Positions 16,352 to 25,997 are shown, counted from the stretch's first letter. The stretch: 64,000 nucleotides of DNA from JAVJST01 sp040219295 (GCA_040219295.1 JAVJST010000008.1:1-64000); one strand, 5' to 3'. Numbers and translations are program-made. Notes: a model not told the origin generated them from the sequence alone.

Positions 16352-19009
16352 CGCCGCCTGGGCCGCCGCCAGCCGTGCGACCGGCACGCGATAGGGCGAG
16401 CACGAGACGTAGTCGAGCCCGATCTCGTGACAGAAATCGACCGACGCCGGGTCGCCGCCATGTTCGCCACAGATCCCGAGCTTGATATCGGGGCGGGTCC
16501 GCCGTCCCCGCTCGACGCCGATCTTGATCAGTTCGCCGACGCCCTTGCGGTCGATCGTGACGAACGGATCCTCGGCGATCACGCCCTTGGCGTAATAGAT
16601 GTCGAGGAACGATCCCGCGTCGTCGCGCGAGAAGCCGAAACAGGTTTGTGTCAGGTCGTTGGTGCCGAACGAGAAGAACTCGGCCGAGAGCGCGATGTCG
16701 TCAGCGCGCAGGCAGGCACGCGGCAGTTCGACCATGGTGCCGACAAGGTACTCGATCTCGGCGCCGGTCTCGGCCCGCACCTGGTCGGCAATGTCGTCGA
16801 CCATGACTTTGAACACGTCGAACTCGTCGCGGTTGACGATCAACGGGATCATCACCTCGGGGATAGCCTTGCCGCCCCGGGCGGCGACCTCGGCGGCCGC
16901 CTCGAAGATCGCCCGGGCCTGCATCTCGTAGATCTCCGGGTACGTCATGCCGAGCCGGCAGCCGCGGTGGCCGAGCATCGGGTTGATCTCGTGCAGCTGG
17001 TGGGCGCGCTCGCGGACAGCCGCAACCGACACGCCGGCGGCCTTGGCGACGTCCTCGATCTCGGCGTCGCCGTGCGGGATGAACTCGTGCAGCGGCGGAT
17101 CGAGCAGACGGATCGTCACCGGCAGGCCGGCCATGATCTCGAACAGTTCGACAAAGTCCTGGCGCTGGTAGGGCAGCAGTTTCTCGAGCGCGGCGCGGCG
17201 CTCATCCTCGTTCTTCGACAGGATCATCTGGCGCATGTGCACGATGCGCGAGGGGTCGAAGAACATGTGCTCGGTGCGGCTGAGGCCGATGCCCTCGGCG
17301 CCGAACTTGCGCGCCGTTCCGGCGTCGAGCGGCGTTTCCGCATTGGCGCGGATGCCGATCTCGCGGAACCCGTCGACCCATTCCATCAGCTCGGCAAAAT
17401 CGCCCGACAGCTCGGGCTGAATGGTCGCGACCTGGCCCTTCATGACCTCGCCGTTGGTGCCGTCGAGGGTGATGACGTCGCCTTCCTCGAAGTCGCCGGC
17501 GATCGAGCGCATGGTCTTGTCCTTGACGCTGACCTGCAGGTCGCCGGCGCCCGAGACGCAGGGTTTGCCCATGCCGCGCGCGACCACGGCGGCGTGGCTG
17601 GTCATACCGCCGCGCGTCGTCAGCACGCCCTCGGACACGTGCATGCCGGAAATGTCCTCCGGGCTGGTCTCGGTGCGCACGAGAATCACCTTCTCGCCGT
17701 TGTGGGCCCAGAGTTCGGCGTCCTTGGCCGAGAACACGATGCGGCCGGTGGCCGCGCCCGGCGACGCGGGCAGGCCGCGGCCGATCAGTTCGCGCGGCGC
17801 GTCCGGGTCGAGCATCGGGTGGAGAAGCTGGCCGAGCTGCGCCGGGTCGAGGCGCATCACCGCCTCGTCCTTGCTGATCAGACCCTCACGCACGAAATCG
17901 AGGGCGATCTTCAGCGAGGCCTTGGCGGTACGCTTGCCGGACCGGGTCTGCAGCATCCAGAGCTTGTTCTGCTGGATGGTGAACTCCATGTCCTGCATGT
18001 CCTTGTAGTGCGCCTCGAGCCGGTCGCGAATGTCGCAGAGCTCGGTGAAGGTCTGCGGCATGACCTCTTCCATCGACGGGAGATCGGTGCCCTGCTCCGC
18101 CTTCTCGGCATTGGTCAGCGGCTGCGGCGTACGAATGCCCGCGACCACGTCTTCGCCCTGGGCATTGATCAGGAACTCGCCGTAGAATGCGTTCTCGCCG
18201 GTCGACGGGTTGCGCGAGAAACACACGCCGGTGGCGCAGTCTTCACCCATGTTGCCAAACACCATGGCCTGAACGTTGACGGCCGTGCCCCATTCCGCCG
18301 GAATGTCGTGCAGGCGGCGGTAGACGACGGCGCGGTCGTTCATCCAGCTCTTGAACACGGCCCCGATGGCGCCGTGCAGTTGTTCGGCCGGGTCCTGCGG
18401 GAACGGCCGGCCGAGGGTGTCCTCGACCTCGCGCTTGTAGTCGTCGATGATCGTCTTCCATTGCTCGGCCGAGAGCGCGGTATCGAGGTTGATCCCGAGG
18501 CGCAGCTTGTGATCCTCTAGAATGTCCTCGAATGCGTGGTGTTCGACGCCAAGCACGACATCGCCGTACATCTGGATGAAGCGCCGGTAGCTGTCGAAGG
18601 CGAAACGCTCGTCACCGCTCTCGGCGGCCAGCGCCTGCACGGTGTCGTCGTTGAGGCCGAGGTTGAGAACCGTGTCCATCATGCCCGGCATCGAGGCGCG
18701 CGCTCCGGAACGCACCGAGACCAGCAGCGGTTTTTCCTTGCCGCCGAAGGTATGGCCGAGCCCCGTTTCCATCGCCTTCATCGCGGCGTCGAGCTGTTCG
18801 TCGAGGCCCTCCGGATAGGCACCGTCGTTGTCGGTGTAGTGGATGCAGGCCTCGGTCGTGATGGTGAACCCCGGCGGCACCGGAATGCCGAGCGACGACA
18901 TTTCGGCGAGGTTGGCACCCTTGCCCCCGAGCAGGTTTTTCATGTCGGCACGGCCTTCAGCCTTACCGTCCCCGAAGGTGTAGATCCACTTTTGCGACTC
19001 TTGGGTCAT
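16337..19009 (-). CDS. ppdK: Pyruvate, phosphate dikinase
   Basis: Protein of 890 residues, typical PPDK length, interconverting pyruvate+ATP+Pi and PEP+AMP+PPi. The N-terminal ATP-grasp domain has LLGGKGANLAEM and SVRSGARASMPGMMDTVLNLG. The phosphohistidine domain has TRGGMTSHAAVVARGMGKPC near residue 470. The TIM-barrel PEP/pyruvate domain ends with GICGEHGGDP. PPDK supports gluconeogenesis from C2/C3 acids, relevant if the cell grows on organic acids. No regulatory protein gene is nearby. Confidence 0.96.
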   Translation of the reverse strand: MTQESQKWIYTFGDGKAEGRADMKNLLGGKGANLAEMSSLGIPVPPGFTITTEACIHYTDNDGAYPEGLDEQLDAAMKAMETGLGHTFGGKEKPLLVSVRSGARASMPGMMDTVLNLGLNDDTVQALAAESGDERFAFDSYRRFIQMYGDVVLGVEHHAFEDILEDHKLRLGINLDTALSAEQWKTIIDDYKREVEDTLGRPFPQDPAEQLHGAIGAVFKSWMNDRAVVYRRLHDIPAEWGTAVNVQAMVFGNMGEDCATGVCFSRNPSTGENAFYGEFLINAQGEDVVAGIRTPQPLTNAEKAEQGTDLPSMEEVMPQTFTELCDIRDRLEAHYKDMQDMEFTIQQNKLWMLQTRSGKRTAKASLKIALDFVREGLISKDEAVMRLDPAQLGQLLHPMLDPDAPRELIGRGLPASPGAATGRIVFSAKDAELWAHNGEKVILVRTETSPEDISGMHVSEGVLTTRGGMTSHAAVVARGMGKPCVSGAGDLQVSVKDKTMRSIAGDFEEGDVITLDGTNGEVMKGQVATIQPELSGDFAELMEWVDGFREIGIRANAETPLDAGTARKFGAEGIGLSRTEHMFFDPSRIVHMRQMILSKNEDERRAALEKLLPYQRQDFVELFEIMAGLPVTIRLLDPPLHEFIPHGDAEIEDVAKAAGVSVAAVRERAHQLHEINPMLGHRGCRLGMTYPEIYEMQARAIFEAAAEVAARGGKAIPEVMIPLIVNRDEFDVFKVMVDDIADQVRAETGAEIEYLVGTMVELPRACLRADDIALSAEFFSFGTNDLTQTCFGFSRDDAGSFLDIYYAKGVIAEDPFVTIDRKGVGELIKIGVERGRRTRPDIKLGICGEHGGDPASVDFCHEIGLDYVSCSPYRVPVARLAAAQAALRRR

Positions 19010-19029
19010 CTCGGTTGGGTTCCCCGTTT

Positions 19030-21108
19030 CTAACCTTCAATTTTCGAGAAATCGGCAATCGGGCCGAGCGCGCGCCGAACGTACGAAAGCATTCTGAGTC
19101 TGTTCTCCCGTTTGGCTGCATCGTCGGCATTGACGGTCACGCCGTCGAAGAACGCGTCGACCTTCGGTCGCACCGTGGCGAGACGGCCCATGGCACCAAC
19201 GAAGTCCTCCGACGCCAAGTCTTGTGATATCTGCGATTCTGCTTCGACCAGAACATCGAACAGTTCTGTCTCGGGACCGTCATCGAGGAGGTCGGCTGTC
19301 ACGTCGCCGTCGTAAGACGCGCCGTCCTTCTTTTCCTCAATCCTTAGGATGTTGACCGCCCGCCTGTAAGCCGCCAGCACGTTGGCCCCGTCGTCGGTGT
19401 CGAGGAAATCTTTCAACGCCTCGACCCGCGCCAACAGGCGCACGAGGTCGTCTTCGCCGCCGGTAGCATACACCGCATCGACCAGGTCGTGGCGCACGCC
19501 CTGCTCGCGCAGATGCACCTTCAGACGATCGGCGAAGAACGCGAGAAGTTCGCCAGATGTATCGTCGACCCCCAGGGCCTTGTCATAGAGTCTGGCGGCG
19601 CCGGCCAGGGTTTCGAGCAACGGCATGCGAATGCGGTTCTCGACGACGAGACGGATGACGCCCAGCGCCGCCCGGCGCAGTGCATAGGGGTCTTTCGATC
19701 CGGTCGGTTTCTCGTCGATCCCGAAGAAGCCGACCAGTGTATCGAGCTTGTCCGCGAGCGCGACGCAGACGCTAACCGATTTCGTCGGGCACGCGTCGTT
19801 GGGGCCGAGCGGCGAGTAGTGTTCGGCGATTGCATCGGCGACTTCTGGGCTCTCGCCGTCGTTGATCGCGTAGTAGCGGCCCATGACGCCCTGTAGCTCG
19901 GGGAACTCGCCGACCATGCCGGTCGACAGGTCGCACTTGGCGAGACGCGCCGCCGAGCGGACCTTGTCCTTGTCGGCATCCGGCACAAACGTGGCGAGAC
20001 CGGTCGCCAGTGCCTGCAGCCGGTCGGCCTTGTCGTCGAGCGTGCCGAGCCGGGCGTGGAACACCCGGTCCTTGAGCGCCGGGGCGCGGCTGGCCAATGT
20101 ATTCGCACGGTCCGTGTCCCAGAAGAACCGCGCGTCGGCGAGGCGCGCACGCAGCACGCGTTCATTGCCGGCGACCACGGTGTCGGGCGCGGCCGTGGTG
20201 TTGGAAACCACGACGAAGCGGCTGGCGAGGTTGCCGTCCTTGTCCTCGCAGACGAAGTACTTCTGGTTGGCCCTCATGGTGGTGACCAGCACCTCGGGCG
20301 GCAGATCCATGTAGTCGTCGTCGATGGCGCCCAGCAGCGCCACCGGCCATTCGACCAGACCCGCGACCTCGTCGAGCAGGCCCGGATCGTCGCGCAGGAC
20401 CAGACCGGCCTCCGCCGCCAGCTTGTCCGCCGCGTCCCTGATCACCTGCTTGCGTTCGTCACGGTCGATCAGCACGAACGCCTTGCGCAGCTTGGCCTCG
20501 TAATCGGCGAAGTCCGTCACCGCGATGGCATCGGGCGCGAGAAAACGATGGCCATAGGTGACGAAGTGCTCACGGTCGGCCTCTTCCGCCGAGGCCGCCG
20601 TGCCGAACGCGTGCAGCAGCGTGACCTCGCCCGCGAACAGGAACGATGCGCGGTGCAGCGGGCGAACCCAGCGCAGTTGGCCGATCCCCCAGCGCATCGA
20701 CTTGGGCCACGGGAACTGGCTGAGGATCTCGCCGAGCATGGCGCCGATCACCTCGCCCGCCGGTTCGCCCTTCTTTTCAACGTTGGCGAACAGGAACATG
20801 CCCTTCGGCGTTTCGCGTTCCTCGATGGCAGTGCCGTCGGGCAGCGACCCCTTGAAGCCCTCGATGGCCTTTTCCGGCGCGTCGGCGCGCGGTCCGCGGC
20901 GTTCCTCGGAAATGTCCGGTGTCGCGTCGGGGATGCCGTCGGCGACGAAGGTCAGGCGGCGCGGGGTCACGAAGGTGCGCGGGTTATCGAACGCGAGGCC
21001 CGCCGCCTTGAGGCCCTCGGTCACCAGCCGCTTGAGATCGTCGGCCGCGCGAACCTGCATGCGCGCCGGGATTTCCTCGGAGAGGATTTCGAGCAGCAAC
21101 TCAGGCAT
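19030..21108 (-). CDS. glyS: Glycyl-tRNA synthetase beta subunit
   Basis: Protein of 692 residues starting MPELLLEILSEEIPARM, the standard GlyS opening. RRLTFVADGI, ITLPKSMRWG-like WPKSMRWGIGQLRWVRP and the C-terminal anticodon-binding region are present. With GlyQ it forms the alpha2-beta2 enzyme that charges tRNA-Gly. It follows glyQ with a 117-bp gap, unusually long for this pair because a palindromic repeat is inserted there. Confidence 0.96.
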   Translation of the reverse strand: MPELLLEILSEEIPARMQVRAADDLKRLVTEGLKAAGLAFDNPRTFVTPRRLTFVADGIPDATPDISEERRGPRADAPEKAIEGFKGSLPDGTAIEERETPKGMFLFANVEKKGEPAGEVIGAMLGEILSQFPWPKSMRWGIGQLRWVRPLHRASFLFAGEVTLLHAFGTAASAEEADREHFVTYGHRFLAPDAIAVTDFADYEAKLRKAFVLIDRDERKQVIRDAADKLAAEAGLVLRDDPGLLDEVAGLVEWPVALLGAIDDDYMDLPPEVLVTTMRANQKYFVCEDKDGNLASRFVVVSNTTAAPDTVVAGNERVLRARLADARFFWDTDRANTLASRAPALKDRVFHARLGTLDDKADRLQALATGLATFVPDADKDKVRSAARLAKCDLSTGMVGEFPELQGVMGRYYAINDGESPEVADAIAEHYSPLGPNDACPTKSVSVCVALADKLDTLVGFFGIDEKPTGSKDPYALRRAALGVIRLVVENRIRMPLLETLAGAARLYDKALGVDDTSGELLAFFADRLKVHLREQGVRHDLVDAVYATGGEDDLVRLLARVEALKDFLDTDDGANVLAAYRRAVNILRIEEKKDGASYDGDVTADLLDDGPETELFDVLVEAESQISQDLASEDFVGAMGRLATVRPKVDAFFDGVTVNADDAAKRENRLRMLSYVRRALGPIADFSKIEG

Positions 21109-21130
21109 GGAATACGCCTCCTGCCCTCTC

Positions 21131-21214
21131 CTTCGATACGCGCTGCGCGCTACTCAGGATGAGGGCCTGCACAAACCGTCTCATGCTGAGTAGAGGCGAA
21201 GCCTCATATCGAAG
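21131..21214. repeat. 84-bp imperfect palindromic repeat element inside glyQS
   Basis: The left arm begins CTTCGATACGCGC and continues through TACTCAGGATGAG. The right arm is its near-complement and ends TCATATCGAAG. The outer CTTCGATA/TATCGAAG and inner TACTCAG/CTGAGTA segments pair perfectly, while the inter-arm parts CGCTGCGCG and AGGCTTCGCCT are small hairpins themselves. This is the layout of dispersed palindromic elements in alphaproteobacteria. Only one copy is visible in this window. Confidence 0.75.
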
Positions 21215-21225
21215 TATGAGGCGGA

Positions 21226-22122
21226 TCATCTTTCCGACTCCTGGTGGATGGCGACCCACTGTTCGCAACAGGCCTTGGCCAGCGCGCGCACCCGGCCGAT
21301 GTAGGCTTGGCGTTCGGTGACGCTGATGACGCCCCGCGCATCGAGCAGGTTGAACAGGTGGCTCGCCTTCAGGCACTGGTCGTAGGCCGGCAGCGGCAGG
21401 GTCTTCTCAAGCGCCAGCGCGCATTCGGCCTCGGCGTCCTCGAAGTGGCGGCGGAGGCGGTCGGTGTCAGCCACCTCGAAGTTGTAGGTCGAGTGCTGGA
21501 CCTCGCTCTCGAGAAACACGTCGCCATAGTTCTTGCCGCCCTTGTCCTTCGGCACGCCATCCCAGTCGAGGTCGTAGACGTTATCGACGCCCTGGACATA
21601 CATCACCAAGCGCTCCAGCCCGTAGGTCAGCTCCACCGGCACCGGCACGCAGTCGATGCCGCCGACCTGCTGGAAATAGGTGAACTGGCTGACCTCCATG
21701 CCGTCGCACCAGACTTCCCAGCCGAGACCCCAGGCGCCCAGGGTCGGGCTTTCCCAGTCGTCCTCGACGAAACGGATGTCGTGCTCCTCGGACGTGATGC
21801 CGATGGCGCGAAGGCTTTCCAGGTACAGCTGCTGGATGTTCGCCGGCGACGGCTTCATCAGGACCTGGAACTGGTAATAGTGCTGCAGGCGGTTCGGGTT
21901 CTCGCCGTAGCGTCCGTCGGTCGGGCGGCGCGACGGCTGCACGTAGGCCGCGTTCCAGACGTCGGGCCACAGCGCGCGGAGCGTGGTCGCCGGGTGGAAG
22001 GTGCCGGCGCCGACCTCGACGTCGTAGGGCTGCACGATCACGCAGCCCTGAACCGCCCAGAACTGTTGCAGGGTGAGGATCAACGACTGGAAACTGCGGT
22101 TCTCGGCAGACGACGTCGGCAT
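21226..22122 (-). CDS. glyQ: Glycyl-tRNA synthetase alpha subunit
   Basis: About 298 residues. Start taken at ATG 22122 (MPTSSAENRSFQSLI), 36 bases inside the longest frame. FWAVQGCVIVQPYDVEVGAGTF (opening part), YVQPSRRPTDGRYG and GWEVWCDGMEVSQFTYFQQVGG (parts) are near-invariant in class II GlyQ. It supplies the catalytic site for glycyl-adenylate formation; GlyS binds the tRNA. Confidence 0.95.
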   Translation of the reverse strand: MPTSSAENRSFQSLILTLQQFWAVQGCVIVQPYDVEVGAGTFHPATTLRALWPDVWNAAYVQPSRRPTDGRYGENPNRLQHYYQFQVLMKPSPANIQQLYLESLRAIGITSEEHDIRFVEDDWESPTLGAWGLGWEVWCDGMEVSQFTYFQQVGGIDCVPVPVELTYGLERLVMYVQGVDNVYDLDWDGVPKDKGGKNYGDVFLESEVQHSTYNFEVADTDRLRRHFEDAEAECALALEKTLPLPAYDQCLKASHLFNLLDARGVISVTERQAYIGRVRALAKACCEQWVAIHQESER

Positions 22123-22229
22123 GAGAATGACTTCAAGACGCGCCCGGTTCCGGGCCAAAATGTGCGGTGCAACATAGACGCGGCCCCGAGGCCGGTCAAC
22201 ACGGGCTCAAACCGGGTGAACCCCGGAAA

Positions 22230-22502
22230 CTAGCCCGGATACGGACAGTCTTCGCGGCCGCAGGATCGCGCGCCCGACGCGGCCACGAAACTGCCGCAGG
22301 TCCGGCATTCGATCATCGTCTCGACGTCATCGTCGTCGCGGTCGGCCGGAGTCCGATTCGCACTCCCGACACCGGGACGGCGGCGTTGAGACACGGAATC
22401 GTCCTCGCGGTCCTGGACGCGCTTGATGAACTTGAAGCCGTACCAGATCGCTGCGATGGCGACGATGGTGAAGAGCAATTTGGAGATCGAGAATCCGAAC
22501 AT
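22230..22502 (-). CDS. Small membrane-anchored zinc-ribbon protein (PP0621-like)
   Basis: About 90 residues from ATG 22502 (MFGFSISKLLFTIVAIAAIW), not the 224-residue open frame, whose N-terminal part is unsupported. One transmembrane helix at the N-terminus (about 5-22) precedes a charged linker and a C-terminal Cys cluster, C-x2-C...C-x4-C, followed by PYPG. Small proteins with this helix-plus-ribbon design are widespread in proteobacteria, role unknown. Same strand as glyQ, but downstream of nothing obvious. Confidence 0.6.
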   Translation of the reverse strand: MFGFSISKLLFTIVAIAAIWYGFKFIKRVQDREDDSVSQRRRPGVGSANRTPADRDDDDVETMIECRTCGSFVAASGARSCGREDCPYPG

Positions 22503-22812
22503 CGGGAATCCGCGCTGAATCAGGATGCCTACACTTCTAACGGCCCCGTTCTCCGCCGACAAGCGCCACCCGGGTCGGTATAGATCTAGGAATAAAGTCT
22601 TGCATTCCGGGCGCCGCCGTGATATTAGAACCGGCACCGTCGGAGGTCGCTTAGCGGGTCCGGGACGTTTAAGAAAGCGAAGCACCCCCGGGGGTATGAA
22701 CATTCTCATCAATTTTAAACAGAATCGCGAAAAACCCTTTGTTTTCAATGATGATTGAATCACGCGTAATGATCGGGAAATCATCCGCGGATGATCCGGA
22801 GTCGGCCGGCGC
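22503..22812. other. Intergenic region before the SMP-30 gene
   Basis: Divergent 310-bp region between the small membrane protein and the SMP-30 gene. The right half is AT-richer (around 22700-22760) and probably holds promoters. A 16-bp perfect palindrome at 22780-22795 is listed separately. No further gene or RNA is recognised. Confidence 0.5.
22780..22795 (+). promoter_or_regulatory. 16-bp perfect palindrome upstream of SMP-30 gene
   Basis: ATCATCCGCGGATGAT ends 17 bp before the ATG at 22813. Symmetry and position suit an operator for a dimeric repressor such as GntR or IclR type; no regulator gene is adjacent. Confidence 0.45.
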
Positions 22813-23688
22813 ATGACGATTACCTGCCTGAGTGACGTTCGCGCGCGGCTCGGCGAGAGCCCCGTCTGGTCGGCCGCCGAGAACGCGGTCTGGTGGATCG
22901 ACATCTACGGCTGCAAGCTGCACCGCACTGCCGCCGAAGGTGGCGCGACCGAGACCTGGGACATGCCGGCACGGCCCGGCATGATCGCCGAACGCGCCTC
23001 AGGCGGCCTGATCGTCGCGCTGCCGGACGGCATCCACGGCTTCGATCCCGCGTCGGGCTCGCTTGAACAGCTCGTCGCCATCGAGGCCGACAAGCCGGAA
23101 AACAGGTTCAACGACGGCAAGTGCGACGCGGCCGGGCGGCTCTGGATCGGCAGCCTCAACGATGCCGATTCGAACCTCGGCACCGGTTGCTTCTACCGGA
23201 TCGATCCGGATCTCACGGTGACCCTGATCGAGGATCAACTCGACGTGCCCAACGGCCTCGCCTGGAGCCCGGACGACCGAATCATGTACCGCACCGATTC
23301 CCACGCCGGCGTGGTCTCGGCCTGCGACTACGACGTGACGGCGGGCCGGCGTTCGAACGTCAGGCTGTTCTATCACTTCGACCGGGCGACGACGGGCAGC
23401 GTCGACGGCGCGGCGATGGACGCGGACGGCGGCTACTGGACGGTGCTGTTTCGGGGCGGCCGACTGATTCGTGTCGCCCCCGACGGCAGTGAAACGGTTT
23501 CGATCGCGCTGCCGGTTACCCAGCCGACCATGCCGTGTTTCGGCGGTCCCGGCATGTCGACGGCATTCATTACCACGGCCGGCGACAGGCTCAGCGACAC
23601 CGGTGTCGAGAACCAGCCCTATGCCGGCGGTCTACTGAAGTTGGAGACCGGCGTGCGCGGTCATCCGGTGCATGCGTTTGGCGGTTGA
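22813..23688 (+). CDS. SMP-30/gluconolactonase-family lactonase
   Basis: Protein of 291 residues, six-bladed propeller family. LGESPVWSAAENAVWWIDI supplies the metal Glu. NRFNDGKCDAAGRLWIGSL and VPNGLAWSPDDRIMYRTDSH supply the conserved Asn and Asp ligands. These enzymes open sugar lactones such as gluconolactone or arabinonolactone. No sugar dehydrogenase or transporter is beside it, so its pathway is unclear. The ending lies 10 bp from the convergent tRNA methyltransferase. Confidence 0.88.
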   Translation: MTITCLSDVRARLGESPVWSAAENAVWWIDIYGCKLHRTAAEGGATETWDMPARPGMIAERASGGLIVALPDGIHGFDPASGSLEQLVAIEADKPENRFNDGKCDAAGRLWIGSLNDADSNLGTGCFYRIDPDLTVTLIEDQLDVPNGLAWSPDDRIMYRTDSHAGVVSACDYDVTAGRRSNVRLFYHFDRATTGSVDGAAMDADGGYWTVLFRGGRLIRVAPDGSETVSIALPVTQPTMPCFGGPGMSTAFITTAGDRLSDTGVENQPYAGGLLKLETGVRGHPVHAFGG

Positions 23689-23698
23689 GCGTCCCGAC

Positions 23699-24460
23699 TC
23701 AGGCGACCGGCAGCGCCGCCGCGTGGCGCAGGACGGCCTCGGCCTCGGCGAGGAACCCGCCGTCGGCGTCATGCAGCACCAGCCCGTCAAGACGCCGCGA
23801 CGGCCCTTCGGCGCCGAGACGGCCCTGGACGATAACGCGGCGCGCCGCGCGCGCCAGATCGCCGTCCTTCGACGCCGCGTCGGGCCACAGCGGAAAGATC
23901 GCCAGATCACCGAAACCGGCGCCGACCAGGGCGCCGGCGAGCTCCGCCGCCCGGTCCGCCCGGTGAATCATCGTGACGCAGCCGCCGCGCTTTATCATGC
24001 GGGCCGCGAACGCCGCCCAGTCCAGGAGCGTAGCGTCGCCCTCGACGGTCGCCGTCGCGGCAACGGGATCGGGCGACGGCGTCGCCTCGCCGACCTTCAT
24101 GAACGGCGGGTTGGCCATGACGTGATCGAACGGCGGATCGCCGAGACCCGGGGGCGGATCGAGGATGTCGCCGGTGATTACGGAACAGCTGTCGGCGAGG
24201 CCGTTGTCCTCGGCATTGCAGCGCGCCAGATCGGCCAGCACGGCCTGAAGCTCGAGGCCGGTAATGGTAATCGCGTCGACCCGGCGGGCCAGCGCCAGGC
24301 CTGCGGTGCCGACGCCGCAGCCGGCATCGAGCACGCGTTCGCCGGCGGCCGCCGGAACGGCGGCGGCCAACAGGATAGGGTCGATCGCGATCCGGTAGCC
24401 GCGCTTCGGCTGCGTCATCCTCAGGCGTCCGCCGAGGACAAGGTCATTGGTGGTTTCCAT
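23699..24460 (-). CDS. tRNA1(Val) adenine-N6-methyltransferase-like protein
   Basis: About 253 residues from ATG 24460 (METTNDLVLGGRLRM). The Rossmann SAM site is VLDAGCGVGTAGLAL near residue 45, and the N6-adenine methylase motif NPPF (VMANPPFMKVGE) lies near 115. GYRIAIDPILLAAA is typical of the TrmN6/YfiC group. It likely methylates tRNA adenine-37, though other small-RNA or protein targets are possible. Follows the DUF2007 gene by 19 bp on the same strand. Confidence 0.82.
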   Translation of the reverse strand: METTNDLVLGGRLRMTQPKRGYRIAIDPILLAAAVPAAAGERVLDAGCGVGTAGLALARRVDAITITGLELQAVLADLARCNAEDNGLADSCSVITGDILDPPPGLGDPPFDHVMANPPFMKVGEATPSPDPVAATATVEGDATLLDWAAFAARMIKRGGCVTMIHRADRAAELAGALVGAGFGDLAIFPLWPDAASKDGDLARAARRVIVQGRLGAEGPSRRLDGLVLHDADGGFLAEAEAVLRHAAALPVA

Positions 24461-24479
24461 GGGCCGGACGGTCGGCCGC

Positions 24480-24746
24480 TCAGGCCCCGGCGAGACCGGG
24501 ACGCAGAGCCGGCTGTACGGCATCGTCCTCGGTTTCGTCGGCAAATGCCGGACAACCGGCCAGCACGTCACGGGCCACGGCCTCGTCATCGGCAAGCACC
24601 ATGACCCGGCGCGGGATCGCGCCGATCGAGCCTTCCATGTTGCTGGTGTGGGCATCGAGCACGACATTGCCGACGCCGGCCGCGTCGAGATGTGCGGTCA
24701 GCCACGACAGGAGCACGGGATCGTTGGTACGGATCAGCTCGATCAC
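24480..24746 (-). CDS. DUF2007 family small protein
   Basis: Protein of 88 residues. MIELIRTNDPVLLSWLTAHLDAAG followed by NVVLDAHTSNMEGSIGAIPRR (shortened) matches the DUF2007 pattern (putative signal-transducing protein, ferredoxin-like fold). First of a two-gene unit with the tRNA methyltransferase, divergent from the prenyl synthase. No experimental function known to me. Confidence 0.8.
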   Translation of the reverse strand: MIELIRTNDPVLLSWLTAHLDAAGVGNVVLDAHTSNMEGSIGAIPRRVMVLADDEAVARDVLAGCPAFADETEDDAVQPALRPGLAGA

Positions 24747-24908
24747 CTTGCGTTCCCTCGTTCGCTGTTGTGCGTGTACGCGGCGGAATGCCTCCGTCTT
24801 CGCCCGCGCGGGCTTGACCCGCGCCGAACCTGCTCCATATGCTCGCTATCCCGGCACCCGGCGTCAACCCGGTGGCGGCAGGCCAGAGAACCGACGGAGG
24901 CGGACGCC

Positions 24909-25925
24909 GTGGGCGTAGTTGTCAATTTCGAGGAAGAACGGCAGAAACAGCCGTCCATCGACAGTCTGACGAAGCTTGTCGCCGACGATCTGGCCGCGGT
25001 TAACGAGGTCATCGTCCACCGCATGCAGAGCCCGGTGGCGCTGATCCCGCAACTGGCCGGACACCTCGTCGCCGCCGGCGGCAAGCGGCTGCGCCCGGTC
25101 CTCACCCTCGCCTCGGCACGGATGTGCGGCTACGCCGGCAAACGTCACATCGCGCTCGCCGCCTGTGTCGAGTTCATCCACACAGCGACCCTGCTGCACG
25201 ACGACGTCGTCGACGACAGCGAACTGCGCCGGGGCGAGTCGTCGGCCAACGCCATCTGGGGAAACCAGGCCAGCGTGCTGGTCGGCGATTTTCTGTTCTC
25301 GCGCTCGTTCGAACTGATGGTCGAGGACGGCTCGCTCGACGTGCTGCGGATTCTCTCGAACGCTTCGTCGGTCATCGCCGAGGGCGAGGTCATGCAGCTG
25401 ACCACCGCGAACGACACCGAGACCGGCGAATCCGCCTATCTCGAGGTGATCCAGGCCAAGACGGCGAAGCTGTTTGCCGCGGCCTGCGAGATCGGCGCCG
25501 TCGTCGCCGACCGGCCGAAGGTCGAGCAGGAAGCGCTGGTGACCTACGGCCTCAACCTCGGCATCGCCTTCCAACTGATCGACGACGTGCTCGACTACTC
25601 GGCCAAGCAGGCCGACCTCGGCAAGACCATCGGCGACGATTTCCGCGAGGGCAAGATCACCCTGCCGACGATCCTCGCTTTCCGCCGCGGCAGCGACGAG
25701 GAACGCACGTTCTGGCGGCGCGCGCTCGAGGATCTCGAACAGGGTGGCGGCGATCTCGACCATGCGCTCGAACTGATGAACCGTCACAACGCGCTCACCG
25801 ACTCGGTCGAACGGGCTCGCCACTACGGCGCCATCGCCCGCGACGCGCTCGGCATCTTCCCCGACGGGGCGGAGAAAAGCGCGCTGATCGACCTGCTCGA
25901 CTTCGCTATCGAGCGGCCCTACTGA
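24909..25925 (+). CDS. ispB: Long-chain polyprenyl diphosphate synthase
   Basis: About 338 residues. Start at GTG 24909 with GGAGG a few bases upstream; the longer frame would run through the divergent gene. First Asp-rich motif LLHDDVVDDSELRRG and second LIDDVLDYSAKQADLGK are intact. FGKRLRP-like GGKRLRPVLTLASARM is also present. It elongates FPP with IPP to an octa- or decaprenyl chain for the ubiquinone tail. Chain length cannot be read reliably. Confidence 0.93.
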   Translation: MGVVVNFEEERQKQPSIDSLTKLVADDLAAVNEVIVHRMQSPVALIPQLAGHLVAAGGKRLRPVLTLASARMCGYAGKRHIALAACVEFIHTATLLHDDVVDDSELRRGESSANAIWGNQASVLVGDFLFSRSFELMVEDGSLDVLRILSNASSVIAEGEVMQLTTANDTETGESAYLEVIQAKTAKLFAAACEIGAVVADRPKVEQEALVTYGLNLGIAFQLIDDVLDYSAKQADLGKTIGDDFREGKITLPTILAFRRGSDEERTFWRRALEDLEQGGGDLDHALELMNRHNALTDSVERARHYGAIARDALGIFPDGAEKSALIDLLDFAIERPY

Positions 25926-25997
25926 TGCGTCGGAAAACCTTGCACGCGAAGCCTTGCGGCGTCCCGGCCGGGACGCTATAACCCGGCGTCCACCGGT

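Noticed and set aside
16427..18520. 697-residue plus-strand open frame
   Set aside because: Fully antisense to ppdK, whose motifs are complete. High-GC codon bias leaves long mirror frames.
20056..21162. 368-residue plus-strand open frame
   Set aside because: Antisense to glyS.
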